A stretch of 64,000 bases of DNA, from contig NZ_HE978515.1 of the NCBI RefSeq assembly GCF_000311725.1, positions 80,310 through 144,309 of the forward strand, given 5' to 3'. Under the pieces are notes generated by a model. That model searched no databases, was not told the origin of the DNA, and was given only the letters and a program-made list of their open reading frames with translations. The stretch is from Robertmurraya massiliosenegalensis JC6 (lineage in GTDB: Bacteria; Bacillota; Bacilli; Bacillales; Cytobacillaceae). Of the stretch, positions 44,514 to 53,967 are shown in pieces; the first letter of the stretch is position 1, and every line of letters begins with the position of its first letter. The translations under genes were made by a program, and so were the position numbers.

Positions 44514-45098
44514 TTGACAACCATTCCATATGTTATTGAACAAACAAATCGCGGAGAACGTTCTTACGATATTTACTCTCGATTGTTAAAAGACCGTATT
44601 ATTATGATCGGGCAACAAATCGATGACAATTTAGCGAATAGTGTCATTGCCCAATTACTTTTTCTTGAGTCAGAAAATCCTAAAAAAGACATTTCACTTT
44701 ACATTAACAGTCCGGGTGGTTCAACTACAGCGGGTTTTGCAATTTTTGATACGATGCAATTGATAAAGCCAGATATTAACACGATATGTACAGGGATGGC
44801 TGCTTCTTTTGGTGCTATACTTCTCCTTGCTGGTACGAAAGGAAAAAGATATGCCTTACCTAATAGTGAAGTAATGATTCATCAGCCGCTCGGAGGTGCT
44901 CAAGGTCAGGCAACAGAAATCGAAATCTCTGCTAAGAGGATATTAAAATTAAGAGAGCATGTAAATCAAATTATTTCAGAGCGAACCGGCCAACCCGTTG
45001 AGAAAGTTGCAAAAGACAGTGATCGAGACTATTTCATGAGTGCCAAAGAGGCATTAGATTACGGAATTGTGGATGAAATCATCAGAAAGCAGCCATAA
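44514..45098 (+). CDS. clpP2: ClpP-family serine protease, second type, co-transcribed with the ECF sigma gene
   Basis: A 194-residue ATP-dependent Clp protease proteolytic subunit. The triad is in canonical positions: S98 in [10 protein letters not shown]123 in VMIHQPLGG and D172 in [11 protein letters not shown]. Compared with the housekeeping ClpP, it has AASFGAILL and [12 protein letters not shown] variants. The start is a TTG with GGAGG eight bases upstream. It probably forms a tetradecamer working with a Clp ATPase. Linkage to the sigma factor suggests an accessory, stress-related ClpP; the main clpP would be elsewhere. Confidence 0.88.
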   Translation: MTTIPYVIEQTNRGERSYDIYSRLLKDRIIMIGQQIDDNLANSVIAQLLFLESENPKKDISLYINSPGGSTTAGFAIFDTMQLIKPDINTICTGMAASFGAILLLAGTKGKRYALPNSEVMIHQPLGGAQGQATEIEISAKRILKLREHVNQIISERTGQPVEKVAKDSDRDYFMSAKEALDYGIVDEIIRKQP

Positions 45099-45105
45099 AC
45101 ATTTT

Positions 45106-45138
45106 AGGAGATGGAATGAATCGCCCATCTCCTTTTTA
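45106..45138 (+). terminator. intrinsic terminator after clpP2
   Basis: A nine-pair stem AGGAGATGG/CCATCTCCT (45106-45114 with 45125-45133) is followed by TTTTACC, eight bases past the stop. Confidence 0.8.
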
Positions 45139-45153
45139 CCCTTCACCACTATA

Positions 45154-45285
45154 CTATTGCTTTTTTGTTTTCTTACGTGCCGACGAAGCACTTTTCCCAT
45201 CTAATTCCATATTTGTCGTACCTTGTCCCTCTACTTGGCTTGAATTTAATCCAATCGTTGAAGGATCCGCTTTTCGTTTCTTCAT
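45154..45285 (-). CDS. yuzL: YuzL-family small protein
   Basis: A 43-residue, Ser/Lys/Gln-rich, unstructured peptide beginning MKKRKADPSTIGLNSSQVEG and ending in a lysine-rich tail (SARKKTKKQ). The DPS-x-G-x2-S-x2-V-x-GQG pattern fits YuzL proteins of Bacillaceae, whose function is unknown. The ATG at 45285 is preceded by GGAGGTG at six bases; the ATG four bases upstream is too close to that site and out of frame. Confidence 0.72.
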   Translation of the reverse strand: MKKRKADPSTIGLNSSQVEGQGTTNMELDGKSASSARKKTKKQ

Positions 45286-45423
45286 CCATTACACCTCCAT
45301 TGCTTACCTTCTCTTTTTAAACATTTTTTTATTCGTGAACATTTATACATTTTTACAAGAACGGGTTTTTTAGAATATTTTTATCCCTAATAACTCATTC
45401 TACTTATTGGAGGAGGTGTGAAG

Positions 45424-45666
45424 ATGACGAAAATTGGTGTGGAAGATTCTTTAACTAATATTCAAGAAGCTCTTCGTGATAAAGGGTATGACGTCGTTCA
45501 ACTACGACAGGAATCAGATGCTAGAGGATGTGACTGTTGTGTTGTAACAGGAATAGATTCAAATGTGATGGGAATGAACGATACCATCATACCAGGTCCT
45601 GTTATTGAAGCAAATGGACTATCTGCTGATGAAGTATGTGAAAAAGTATCTCAAAACCTTAAATAA
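45424..45666 (+). CDS. ykuS: YkuS-like protein (UPF0180)
   Basis: An 80-residue conserved small protein. Family features are [37 protein letters not shown] and [15 protein letters not shown]; the adjacent cysteines in CDCC are typical. The function is unknown. I start at the ATG at 45424, which is spaced correctly from GGAGG (45412-45416), not the GTG at 45418. A terminator follows at once. Confidence 0.86.
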   Translation: MTKIGVEDSLTNIQEALRDKGYDVVQLRQESDARGCDCCVVTGIDSNVMGMNDTIIPGPVIEANGLSADEVCEKVSQNLK

Positions 45667-45677
45667 GAACGTAAACG

Positions 45678-45709
45678 AGAAGGCTAATAAAAACGTTAGT
45701 CTTCTTTTT
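45678..45709 (+). terminator. intrinsic terminator after ykuS
   Basis: A ten-pair stem with one G-U pair (AGAAGGCTAA at 45678-45687 with TTAGTCTTCT at 45696-45705) precedes TTTT. Confidence 0.75.
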
Positions 45710-45848
45710 AATGAACTCCTTCCCTTCGTACATAACATGAAAGTGCCTCTACTCAATCAAGCTAAATTTATGAAAAATCAGTTTTTAGACAAGTTCTTAC
45801 TAGAGTCATGCATATAGTAGTAGTGGACAACTTATAAAGGGGGTATTT

Positions 45849-46298
45849 ATGATGCAATTCATTGTATTGAAAAGGCGTTCGATCATGTTATTCACGCTTA
45901 TTCTTGCTACTATCGTTGCGAGCTCAATTTGGCTCCTTCTCTCAAAGGACACGATCTCAACGGTCGCTCAAACCGAGCAGCTTCGTGAAATCCATCTTGT
46001 GACAACCGAGTTTAAAACAAAGACGGAAGATGGAAAAGAAATTGAAGCGTACCGTTGGGATCCGGGAACAATTTATGTTGGCAAGAATGAAAAGGTGCTG
46101 CTTCGTTTATATGGCATCAATGGGCATGAGCATCCTTTCATTATCGAAGGAACTGATATTAAAGGCGTTGTAAAAAAAGGAGAAGAAACCACCGTTGAAC
46201 TGCAACTTAAGGAAGAAGGGGTTTACCGTCTTGTTTGTTTAACACATCCAGATATGGGCAGTAATGGACCGATGGTTGCCAATATTGTTGTTGATTGA
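45849..46298 (+). CDS. membrane-anchored cupredoxin-domain protein
   Basis: A 149-residue protein with one N-terminal membrane segment (about 10-32) and a single cupredoxin domain facing outward. Probable copper ligands are the His in YGINGHEHPFIIEG and the Cys, His and Met of RLVCLTHPDMG, the usual C-x2-H-x2-M type of spacing. It is related to plastocyanin-like and nitrous-oxide-reductase-type cupredoxins and would carry electrons or bind copper near the membrane. Two adjacent ATG codons (45849 and 45852) follow GGGGG; either could be used. Confidence 0.8.
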   Translation: MMQFIVLKRRSIMLFTLILATIVASSIWLLLSKDTISTVAQTEQLREIHLVTTEFKTKTEDGKEIEAYRWDPGTIYVGKNEKVLLRLYGINGHEHPFIIEGTDIKGVVKKGEETTVELQLKEEGVYRLVCLTHPDMGSNGPMVANIVVD

Positions 46299-46678
46299 TC
46301 TTAAGGGAGGAAGCATTTCTCCTCCCTCTCTCCTTCTATTCACTACTTTCTCCCTTCCACTTTTCATTCCTTCAAAAAACATTTCAAAAAATCTACATTT
46401 TTCCTTAAGCACAAATATGTTTTTAACGTTACAATAATGTTAATAGAATTATTTTTTTATAGAACAGTTTCTAATATTATCAAAAAAGTTATAGTACAGT
46501 TTTTTTATTTCACCATTCTCTCAAAACAATCAAAGACAATAAATCTTTTGTTCACAATAAGTTCATGAAAACCTCATTTCAATGTGATGATATTCACATA
46601 TAATCTGTTATACTTTAAATATAGTTAAATTGTATTAACTGTTATATAAACAAAATTCTTTAGTAGAGGTGTTTTATG
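46299..46678. other. 380-base intergenic region with the pfl promoter
   Basis: Strongly AT-rich DNA, without a reading frame, separates the cupredoxin gene from pflB. It contains the Fnr box at 46583-46598 and a -10 element TATAGT at 46620-46625. An isolated half-palindrome TTGTTCACAA near 46550-46559 could be a redox-repressor (Rex) half-site, but its second arm is poor. Confidence 0.6.
46583..46598. promoter_or_regulatory. Fnr box upstream of pflB
   Basis: TGTGATGATATTCACA is a perfect match to TGTGA-N6-TCACA. Its centre is 41-42 bases upstream of the start predicted from TATAGT (46620-46625), the class II activator position. Anaerobic induction by Fnr is therefore expected. Confidence 0.8.
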
Positions 46679-48904
46679 ATGGAACAGTGGAAAGGTTTTG
46701 CAAAAGGAAGATGGCAAGAAGAGGTAAATGTTCGTGACTTTATTTTAAGAAACTTTTCTCCATATACTGGGGAAGATAGCTTTTTAGAAGGACCAACTGA
46801 AGCAACAACAACGCTTTGGGGTCAAGTAATGGATTTAACAAAGCAAGAGCGTGATAATGGTGGCGTGCTTGATATGGATACAGAAATCGTTTCCACTATC
46901 ACATCTCATGGTCCCGGTTACTTAAATCAAGATTTAGAAAAAGTAGTCGGTTTCCAAACTGATAAACCGTTCAAGCGTTCTTTACAACCATTTGGTGGTG
47001 TAAGGATGGCTAGTCAGGCTTGTGAATCTTACGGTTATGAAATGGATAAAGAAGTGGAAAGAATCTTTACTGATTATCGTAAAACTCATAACCAAGGTGT
47101 TTTTGATGCTTACACTGCTGAGATGAAATTAGCTCGTAAAGTGGGAATTATTACTGGTTTACCTGATGCATATGGCCGCGGACGTATTATCGGTGACTAC
47201 CGTCGTCTTGCCCTTTACGGTGTCGATTTCCTAATGGAGCAAAAACTAAAAGATTTTAATAATATGACTTCTGTTATGAGCGAGGATATCATTCGTCTAC
47301 GTGAAGAATTATCTGAGCAATACCGTGCCCTAAAAGAGTTAAAATCACTTGCTCAAAGCTATGGTTTTGATATTTCTAAACCTGCTCAAAATGCTACAGA
47401 AGCTTTCCAATGGCTCTACTTCGGATACTTAGCAGCTGTAAAAGAGCAAAATGGTGCTGCAATGAGTTTAGGTCGCGTATCTACTTTCTTAGACATCTAC
47501 ATCGAGAAAGATTTGGAAAATGGTGTTCTAACTGAACAAGAGGCACAAGAATTAGTCGATCATTTTGTCATGAAGCTACGTCTTGTCAAGTTTGCTCGTA
47601 CACCAGATTACAATGAACTCTTCTCAGGTGACCCAACTTGGGTAACAGAATCTATTGGTGGTGTGGCAATGGATGGACGTCCACTTGTAACAAAGAACTC
47701 TTTCCGTTTCTTACACACATTACGCAATCTTGGACCTGCGCCTGAACCAAATTTAACTGTTTTATGGTCAACTCAGCTTCCTGAAAACTTCAAGAAGTTC
47801 TGTTCAAAGATTTCGATTGAAACAAGTGCCATTCAGTATGAAAACGATGATATTATGCGTCCTGAATATGGCGATGATTACGGGATTGCTTGCTGTGTAT
47901 CTGCCATGGAAATCGGAAAACAAATGCAATTCTTTGGAGCACGCGCAAACTTAGCAAAAGCCCTGCTTTATGCAATTAACGGAAATAAAGATGAAAAGCA
48001 TAAAATTCAAGTTGGACCTGCTTCTTCCCCTATCACTGCAGAAATTTTAAATTATGAAGAAGTGATGGAAAAATTTGATCAAACAATGGAATGGTTAGCT
48101 GGATTATATATTAATACACTAAACATCATTCACTATATGCATGATAAATATAGTTATGAACGAATTGAAATGGCCTTACATGATACGGAAATCTTACGCA
48201 CAATGGCAACAGGTATCGCTGGTTTGAGTGTCGTAGCAGATTCTTTAAGCGCAATTAAATACGGTCAAGTTAAAGTACTTCGCGATGAAAATGGCTTAGC
48301 TGTAGACTTTGAAATTGAAGGTGATTTCCCTAAATACGGCAACAACGATGACCGCGTAGACAGCATCGCAGTTGAAATTGTCGAGACATTTATGAAGAAG
48401 CTACGTAAACATCCAACTTATCGTAATTCTCTTCATACAATGTCTATCCTAACGATTACTTCAAACGTCGTTTATGGTAAAAAGACTGGAAATACACCAG
48501 ATGGTCGTCGTGCTGGTGAACCATTTGCACCTGGTGCTAACCCAATGCATGGCCGAGATACAAAAGGTACACTAGCATCCCTATCATCAGTGGCAAAATT
48601 ACCTTATAGTTATGCGATGGATGGAATCTCTAATACTTTCTCCATTGTGCCAAAAGCATTAGGAAAAGAAGATCAAAACCGAGTTAATAACCTTGTTAGT
48701 ATCTTAGACGGTTATGCCGTTAAACAAGGTCACCATTTAAACGTCAACGTCTTTAATAGAGAAACATTATTAGATGCAATGGAGCATCCTGAGGAATACC
48801 CACAATTAACGATTCGTGTATCTGGTTATGCGGTTAACTTCATTAAGTTAACAAAAGAACAACAGTTAGATGTCATTAACAGAACATTCCATGGTTCTTT
48901 ATAA
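46679..48904 (+). CDS. pflB: formate C-acetyltransferase (pyruvate formate-lyase)
   Basis: A 741-residue glycyl radical enzyme that converts pyruvate and CoA to acetyl-CoA and formate in anaerobic cells. The active-site cysteine pair is in [12 protein letters not shown] (about 404-405), and the radical glycine lies in RVSGYAVNF near the C-terminus (about 717). The N-terminal [19 protein letters not shown] is typical. I chose the second of two adjacent ATGs (46679) for better spacing from AGAGGTG. An Fnr box drives it, and the activase gene follows after a hairpin. Confidence 0.95.
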   Translation: MEQWKGFAKGRWQEEVNVRDFILRNFSPYTGEDSFLEGPTEATTTLWGQVMDLTKQERDNGGVLDMDTEIVSTITSHGPGYLNQDLEKVVGFQTDKPFKRSLQPFGGVRMASQACESYGYEMDKEVERIFTDYRKTHNQGVFDAYTAEMKLARKVGIITGLPDAYGRGRIIGDYRRLALYGVDFLMEQKLKDFNNMTSVMSEDIIRLREELSEQYRALKELKSLAQSYGFDISKPAQNATEAFQWLYFGYLAAVKEQNGAAMSLGRVSTFLDIYIEKDLENGVLTEQEAQELVDHFVMKLRLVKFARTPDYNELFSGDPTWVTESIGGVAMDGRPLVTKNSFRFLHTLRNLGPAPEPNLTVLWSTQLPENFKKFCSKISIETSAIQYENDDIMRPEYGDDYGIACCVSAMEIGKQMQFFGARANLAKALLYAINGNKDEKHKIQVGPASSPITAEILNYEEVMEKFDQTMEWLAGLYINTLNIIHYMHDKYSYERIEMALHDTEILRTMATGIAGLSVVADSLSAIKYGQVKVLRDENGLAVDFEIEGDFPKYGNNDDRVDSIAVEIVETFMKKLRKHPTYRNSLHTMSILTITSNVVYGKKTGNTPDGRRAGEPFAPGANPMHGRDTKGTLASLSSVAKLPYSYAMDGISNTFSIVPKALGKEDQNRVNNLVSILDGYAVKQGHHLNVNVFNRETLLDAMEHPEEYPQLTIRVSGYAVNFIKLTKEQQLDVINRTFHGSL

Positions 48905-48914
48905 GTAAGTGATG

Positions 48915-48942
48915 GAGGAGTTAGATACCATTCTAACTCCTC
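48915..48942 (+). other. intergenic hairpin between pflB and pflA
   Basis: An 11-base-pair perfect stem (GAGGAGTTAGA, 48915-48925, with 48932-48942; loop TACCAT) is not followed by a T tract. It could be an mRNA-stabilising or processing structure that lets PflB exceed its activase. Confidence 0.6.
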
Positions 48943-48999
48943 ACAAAATATTGAGTACGAAAATAATGCTCATGCTAATTTGAAGGGAGTTTGAACATC

Positions 49000-49734
49000 A
49001 TGAACGGAAACATTCATTCAATCGAAACTTTTGGAACAGTAGACGGCCCTGGTATACGCTATGTCATTTTCACACAAGGCTGCCTTCTTCGCTGTCAGTT
49101 TTGCCATAATGCCGATACGTGGGAAATAGGAATTGGCAAGCAAATGTCTGTTTCCGAAATCATTGATGATCTCAAATCCTATTTACCCTTTATAGAATCT
49201 TCTGGTGGAGGAATCACTGTTTCTGGCGGTGAACCCCTTTTACAACTGCCGTTTTTAATTGAATTATTTAAGGAATGTAAAAAGCTTGGTATACACACAA
49301 CTATCGACTCTTCAGGTGGATGCTATTCACATGCAGAACTATTTCAAAAAAACCTCAAAGAGTTGCTGCAATATACAGACTTAATTCTGCTCGATTTAAA
49401 ACATATCGATAGAAAAAAACATAAAAATCTTACTGGAATGGCAAACGATCATATTCTTGAATTTGCCAAGTATTTATCAGATAACCATGTTCCTGTTTGG
49501 ATTCGTCACGTATTAGTGCCTTCTGTCACAGATGATGAGGAGGATTTAAAAGCACTAAGTGAATTTATTGGCACGCTGAACAATGTTCAAAAAGTTGAAG
49601 TCCTCCCTTACCATCAGCTTGGCGTCTATAAATGGGAAGCCCTTGGAATGGAATATCCTTTAAAGAATATCGAGCCTCCAAGTGAAGAAAAAACCGCCTT
49701 TGCTCAAAGGATTTTAACAGAAAAATTATCTTAA
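49000..49734 (+). CDS. pflA: pyruvate formate-lyase-activating enzyme
   Basis: A 244-residue radical SAM protein that installs the glycyl radical on PflB. The cluster motif is CLLRCQFC (C-x3-C-x2-C, about residues 28-35). SSGGGITVSGGEPLLQ is the SAM-binding glycine motif region and HVPVWIRHVLVPSVTDDEED is typical of PflA. The ATG at 49000 follows AAGGGAG by ten bases; the TTG at 48991 is too close to that site. It is the second gene of the pfl operon. Confidence 0.94.
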   Translation: MNGNIHSIETFGTVDGPGIRYVIFTQGCLLRCQFCHNADTWEIGIGKQMSVSEIIDDLKSYLPFIESSGGGITVSGGEPLLQLPFLIELFKECKKLGIHTTIDSSGGCYSHAELFQKNLKELLQYTDLILLDLKHIDRKKHKNLTGMANDHILEFAKYLSDNHVPVWIRHVLVPSVTDDEEDLKALSEFIGTLNNVQKVEVLPYHQLGVYKWEALGMEYPLKNIEPPSEEKTAFAQRILTEKLS

Positions 49735-49790
49735 TACGAAAACGCCCATTATCATTTCCAAAGACAATGGGCGTTTCGTATTTATATTTT
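49734..49790. terminator. bidirectional terminator between pflA and nadE
   Basis: An 11-base-pair stem (AAACGCCCATT, 49740-49750, with 49766-49776), extended by outer ATACGA/TCGTAT pairs, ends in T-rich DNA on both strands. Confidence 0.87.
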
Positions 49791-50614
49791 TACTTCCACC
49801 ACTCATCAAACATCGTAGCTGGAAGTTGTCTTTTATGTTCTGTTACGAGATAACGTTTTTCAATTTTTTCCGCAACCTCTTCGGATACATCTTTTCCTTC
49901 CAAATAATCGTCTAATTCATCATAAGTAATTCCAAGTTCTGTTTCATCCGCTTGCCCTGGTTTTTGATCAAGTAAATCTGCCGTTGGAATCTTTAAATAG
50001 ATGCTCTCTTCTGCACCCAATTCTTTTAAAAGCGCTTTGCCTTGACGTTTTGTTAGACCAGATAACGGTAATAAATCCGCACCGCCATCACCATATTTTG
50101 TAAAGAAACCTGTAACTGCCTCTGCAGCGTGATCCGTTCCAAGCACAAGAAGATTCGCTTGACCGCCGATCGCATATTGTGCGATCATGCGCATTCTTGC
50201 CTTCACATTGCCTTTATGATAATCCCTTAGTTCTTCTCCGCCAACACTTTTATCATATTCAACTTTAACAGCATCAACAGCTCCCTTCACATTAAAGGAG
50301 TAAGATTCATCAGGCTGAATAAATCTTAAAGCACGTTGTGCATCCTCTTCATCCTTTTGAACACCATATGGTAGACGGACTGCGATAAATTTAGCTTCGA
50401 CTCCTTCTTTGCGCAGTTTTTCCACGGCAAGCTGGGCAAGTCGACCAGCTAATGAAGAGTCCTGCCCACCACTAATTCCTAACACAAATCCTTTGGCGTT
50501 CGTTTTCTTAACATAACTTGTCAGAAAGTCGACTCTTTTTGCAATTTCTGCTTTAGGGTCCATTTCTGCTTGAACGGACAATTCATTCATAATCCGTTTT
50601 TGTAACTCTCTCAA
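49790..50614 (-). CDS. nadE: NH3-dependent NAD synthetase
   Basis: A 274-residue enzyme that amidates deamido-NAD to NAD with ATP and ammonia. The N-type PP-motif [19 protein letters not shown] (about 44-62), [24 protein letters not shown] and [16 protein letters not shown] are diagnostic. It has no glutaminase domain. The start is a TTG with GGAGGAG six bases upstream. It is the last gene of the pncA-pncB-nadE salvage set. Confidence 0.95.
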   Translation of the reverse strand: MRELQKRIMNELSVQAEMDPKAEIAKRVDFLTSYVKKTNAKGFVLGISGGQDSSLAGRLAQLAVEKLRKEGVEAKFIAVRLPYGVQKDEEDAQRALRFIQPDESYSFNVKGAVDAVKVEYDKSVGGEELRDYHKGNVKARMRMIAQYAIGGQANLLVLGTDHAAEAVTGFFTKYGDGGADLLPLSGLTKRQGKALLKELGAEESIYLKIPTADLLDQKPGQADETELGITYDELDDYLEGKDVSEEVAEKIEKRYLVTEHKRQLPATMFDEWWK

Positions 50615-50703
50615 ATGACTCTCCTCCTTATATTGTAACTAATGCTCTTTTATACACATTGTCCAACACTTTAAATGGATCTGAATCTTCAGCGAAAAGT
50701 TCT

Positions 50704-52176
50704 TTATTTTAAAAAAGCGTCCCTTTTAAGCTTTGCTTGGACTTCCTGAATGTTTTCTATTTTATTATCCCAGCATTTTTGACTTAAGTCGACTGGATAC
50801 TCTTCTGGATTTAACGTACGCTTATACTCTTCCCAGAGGAGTGCTAAATTCTCTTCGGCATACTTTTGCATCTCTTGAAGAGATGGAGACTCATAGACAA
50901 GCTTTCCGTTTGTAAAAATATCCTGATGCAATTCTTTTGCGATAAAATTTGTGACAAATTTACTTACATAGGTATGAACAGGATGAAACATTTTTAAGGG
51001 CTCTTCCTCCTGTGGATTCTCATCATCTAATGCAATATAGTCGCCTTCTGATTTATGATTAATACTATTAATAATCCGATATACTCTCTTTAAGCCCGGT
51101 GTTGATACTTTTTCTGGATTGCCACTAATTTTAATCGTATCCTGCATGACACCATTTTCATCTTCGATCGAAGCCAGTTTATAAACTGCACCTAATGCCG
51201 CTTGATCATAGGCAGTGATTAATTTAGTACCAATACCCCAAACGCTTATTTTAGCATCCTGTGCTTTTAAGTTCATAATCGTATATTCATCTAAGTCATT
51301 AGAAGCAACGATTTTGGCGTGTGGGAATCCAGCGTCATCAAGCATCTTTCGCGCCTCTTTTGAAAGATAAGCTAAGTCACCGCTATCCAAACGAATTCCA
51401 ACAAAATTAATTTTGTCTCCTAGCTCTTTTGCGACCTTAATCGCCGTTGGAACACCTGAGCGTAAGGTGTCATAGGTGTCAACTAAGAACACACAATCCT
51501 TATGTCGGCGTGCGTATTTATGAAAAGCAGTGTATTCATCCTTATAAGCCTGAATTAATGAATGAGCGTGTGTACCAGAAACAGGTATGCCAAATTTTTT
51601 TCCGGCTCTTACATTTGAAGTAGAATTAAAACCTCCAATAAACGCAGCTCTCGTCCCCCAAATAGCCGCATCAAGTTCATGGGCTCTTCTTGTTCCAAAT
51701 TCCATTGCGATTTCATCGCCGACAATATGTTTGATTCGTGAAGCCTTAGTCGCAATCAATGTTTGGTAATTCACAATATTAAGAAGGGCCGTTTCAATTA
51801 GTTGGGCTTCAGCTAAAGGGGCTTCAACCCGAATTAATGGTTCGTTTCCAAAAACAACTTCCCCTTCAACAACAGAACGAATATTTCCAGTAAAGCGTAC
51901 AGTCTTTAAATAGGCTAGAAAGTCCTCTTTGTAGCCGCCCTCTTCTTTTAAATAGGCTAAATCACTTTCTGTAAAGCGAAATTGTTGAATATACTCAATG
52001 ATCCTTTCAAGCCCAGCGAAAATAGCGTATCCATTTCCAAATGGAAGCTTGCGAAAGTACACCTCAAAAACAGCCTTCCGATTATGAATGCCATCTTCCC
52101 AGTAGGTTTCTGCCATATTAATTTGATAAAGATCTGTATGTAAAGTTAAGCTATCATCTTGATAGTGATTACTCAT
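50704..52176 (-). CDS. pncB: nicotinate phosphoribosyltransferase
   Basis: A 490-residue enzyme that makes nicotinate mononucleotide from nicotinate and PRPP. Seen: LHTDLYQINMAETYW, FGNGYAIFAGLERIIEY, EFGTRRAHELDAAIWGTRAAFIGGFNSTSN, the active-site histidine in GTHAHSLIQAY and GIRLDSGDLAYLSKEARK. The ATG at 52176 has GAAGGA eight bases upstream and gives the family length. It lies between pncA and nadE in the same direction; a small inverted repeat without a T tract (52202-52231) separates it from pncA. Confidence 0.95.
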   Translation of the reverse strand: MSNHYQDDSLTLHTDLYQINMAETYWEDGIHNRKAVFEVYFRKLPFGNGYAIFAGLERIIEYIQQFRFTESDLAYLKEEGGYKEDFLAYLKTVRFTGNIRSVVEGEVVFGNEPLIRVEAPLAEAQLIETALLNIVNYQTLIATKASRIKHIVGDEIAMEFGTRRAHELDAAIWGTRAAFIGGFNSTSNVRAGKKFGIPVSGTHAHSLIQAYKDEYTAFHKYARRHKDCVFLVDTYDTLRSGVPTAIKVAKELGDKINFVGIRLDSGDLAYLSKEARKMLDDAGFPHAKIVASNDLDEYTIMNLKAQDAKISVWGIGTKLITAYDQAALGAVYKLASIEDENGVMQDTIKISGNPEKVSTPGLKRVYRIINSINHKSEGDYIALDDENPQEEEPLKMFHPVHTYVSKFVTNFIAKELHQDIFTNGKLVYESPSLQEMQKYAEENLALLWEEYKRTLNPEEYPVDLSQKCWDNKIENIQEVQAKLKRDAFLK

Positions 52177-52244
52177 AACCATTGTCCTTCTTTCTTATCC
52201 ACTTGATTTCATAAAGAGTCATGAAATCGAGTCATTGTAAAAAT

Positions 52245-52787
52245 CTATACTATTTTACCATTTAAACAACCTTTAATGTGATCCAATGCCCAAGTATGCC
52301 CGACTTCATTAAAACTAGCGACAGCATTTTCATGAACAGTGATGTTGAATCCCTTATTATAAGCGTCAATAGCTGTATGGAGAACACAAATATCTGTACA
52401 AACTCCTACGAGATGTAAATCCGTGATCCCTCTTTCTCTCAGTTTAATTTCAAGATCGGTGCCTGCAAATGCACTATATCTAGTCTTGTCCATCCAATAT
52501 ACATGCTCTTGGTCTTTGTTAGTATTATAAACTTGCTCTAGACGTCCAAATAAGTCGCGGCCACTAGTCCCCTCAAGATTATGCGGTGGGAACAGCTTTG
52601 TTTCAGGATGATACATGTCATCTTTCTTATGTAAATCAATTGCAAAAACGACAAAATGACCATCGTTAATAAAATCTGCGGTTACTTTCGAAATTTCACC
52701 TTCAATTTTTACACCTGGTTCCCCACATGGTAAAGCTCCTGTTACAAAGTCAACTGTATAATCAATATTTATTAGCGCCTTTTTCAA
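52245..52787 (-). CDS. pncA: nicotinamidase (isochorismatase-like cysteine hydrolase)
   Basis: A 180-residue cysteine hydrolase that deamidates nicotinamide to nicotinate. The catalytic Asp is in INIDYTVDF (D8-9 region) and the Cys in LVGVCTDICVLHTAIDAY; metal-ligand Asp/His lie in VVFAIDLHKKDDMYHPE. I start at the TTG at 52787 (MKKALINIDYT), as in homologues; the frame's GTG at 52799 lies inside the G-rich ribosome site. First gene of the NAD salvage operon. Confidence 0.9.
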   Translation of the reverse strand: MKKALINIDYTVDFVTGALPCGEPGVKIEGEISKVTADFINDGHFVVFAIDLHKKDDMYHPETKLFPPHNLEGTSGRDLFGRLEQVYNTNKDQEHVYWMDKTRYSAFAGTDLEIKLRERGITDLHLVGVCTDICVLHTAIDAYNKGFNITVHENAVASFNEVGHTWALDHIKGCLNGKIV

Positions 52788-52912
52788 AGCTCCCCCCACC
52801 TCCGATTGTTTTGTAAACCATTTTATCGTATTTACGTATTTTTAACAATCATTCCTCCCTTAAGCGATACGATTTATGATTGACATATATTTCAGTATAT
52901 TTTATATTTTAA

Positions 52913-52943
52913 TTGTTAACTAAAATTCAACGTAAGTTAACAT
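52913..52943 (+). promoter_or_regulatory. BirA operator upstream of bioY
   Basis: TTGTTAACT (52913-52921) and AGTTAACAT (52935-52943) form an inverted repeat; the TTAAC and GTTAA cores are 15 bases apart, as in the B. subtilis BirA consensus. Biotin-dependent repression of the transporter is expected. Confidence 0.85.
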
Positions 52944-52963
52944 AAATGAAAGGAGTTTTCATC

Positions 52964-53542
52964 ATGAACAAAGAACGGCTAAAATTAAGATCCATGATTG
53001 TTACAGCACTATTTGCTGCAATAATCGGAATTCTAGCTCAGATAACGATTCCACTACCGCTAGTTCCTATCACTGGACAAACGTTAGCGATAGGCCTTGC
53101 TGCCACAATCTTAGGAGCGAAATATGGAACTTTATCTGTCCTCTTATATTTAATAATCGGTTCTGCTGGTGTTCCCGTATTCGCTGAATTCTCAGCAGGA
53201 ATATCTAAACTGATTGGTCCAACTGGTGGGTTTTTAGTTGGATTTATTCCTGCAGCATTTATTATGGGCATCTATATGGAAAAACTCGGGTTTACATTTA
53301 AAAATGCCATTATCGCAAATATTATTGGAATGATCATTACATTATTATTTGGAACGTCTTGGTTAAAAATTTCTGCAGAATTGTCATGGACTGCTGCTTT
53401 CACAAGTGGCTTTACCCCATTTTTAATTGTTGGAGTGATGAAAGCAGTGCTTGCTTCGTGGATTGGGATTGTTGTTAGAAAACGATTGATTAGGGCAAAA
53501 CTTCTTTTCGCTTCAAATCCTGATTTGAATCAATCTATCTAG
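52964..53542 (+). CDS. bioY: biotin transporter substrate-binding component BioY
   Basis: A 192-residue S-component of an energy-coupling-factor transporter, with about six membrane helices. Family marks are QITIPLPLVPITGQTLAIGLAATILGAKYG and the loop IGSAGVPVFAEFSAGISKLIGPTGGFLVGF. The ATG at 52964 has AAAGGAG eight bases upstream. It has no BioM/BioN neighbours, so it would use the shared EcfAAT module or work alone. The BirA operator 21 bases upstream explains its regulation. Confidence 0.93.
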   Translation: MNKERLKLRSMIVTALFAAIIGILAQITIPLPLVPITGQTLAIGLAATILGAKYGTLSVLLYLIIGSAGVPVFAEFSAGISKLIGPTGGFLVGFIPAAFIMGIYMEKLGFTFKNAIIANIIGMIITLLFGTSWLKISAELSWTAAFTSGFTPFLIVGVMKAVLASWIGIVVRKRLIRAKLLFASNPDLNQSI

Positions 53543-53597
53543 TTTTTTTGAAACCTTTTCCTTGTAACAATCGTAGTAACAGTAAAGTTGCAATTAC

Positions 53598-53632
53598 ATC
53601 TTTCACCTCTTATACTGAAAGATGTTGCTTTA
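53598..53632 (+). terminator. possible weak terminator after bioY
   Basis: A nine-pair stem CATCTTTCA/TGAAAGATG (53598-53606 with 53616-53624) is followed by TTGCTTTAAC, a poor T tract. It may instead be part of the leader of the next gene. Confidence 0.4.
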
Positions 53633-53650
53633 ACATTTTGAGGTGAAGTT

Positions 53651-53941
53651 ATGCTAGAATCCTTGTTTGACTTTATAAGCTTATCGGCTCTTTATACGAT
53701 GTATGCTGGTTTATTCCTTGTCCTGCTCAATCTTGTGTGGATTTGGAATATTGAATATCAATTTACTGCATCCCATCAAATAGATTCTGAAGGCAGTTTG
53801 CTCCCTATCAGTGACTATTACAAAAAGACCAATCGTACCTATAATTATATCGTAATTTGGGTCATGCAATATATTCGCAAAAAAACAAGCTCCCCAGATG
53901 AAGACGACAGATATGCTTTTTCTACATGTAAAGCATACTAG
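53651..53941 (+). CDS. mifM: MifM-like translation-arrest leader peptide controlling the downstream YidC gene
   Basis: A 96-residue protein with one N-terminal membrane segment (about 15-34, TMYAGLFLVLLNLVWIW) and a polar C-terminal half. The end reads NRTYNYIVIWVMQYIRKK then TSSPDEDDRYAF. It lines up with B. subtilis MifM, which has NRTDFLIIIY, WIRK, then NSPVNDEED at the arrest site (recalled). MifM stalls its own translation when YidC capacity is low and thereby exposes the ribosome site of yqjG (yidC2). Length (95 versus 96), topology, acidic arrest cluster and position 26 bases before a yidC gene all agree. GAGGTG is five bases before the ATG. Confidence 0.8.
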   Translation: MLESLFDFISLSALYTMYAGLFLVLLNLVWIWNIEYQFTASHQIDSEGSLLPISDYYKKTNRTYNYIVIWVMQYIRKKTSSPDEDDRYAFSTCKAY

Positions 53942-53958
53942 TCTACTCATACTGGAGG
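53892..53958 (+). promoter_or_regulatory. predicted stem masking the yqjG ribosome binding site
   Basis: CCCCAG (53892-53897), near the end of the mifM-like frame, can pair with CTGG-A-GG (53952-53958), six G-C-rich pairs with one bulged A. This would cover the GGAGG of the YidC gene. A ribosome stalled on the acidic cluster would cover the upstream arm and free the site. The pairing was found by eye. Confidence 0.5.
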
Positions 53959-53967
53959 TTCATATTG

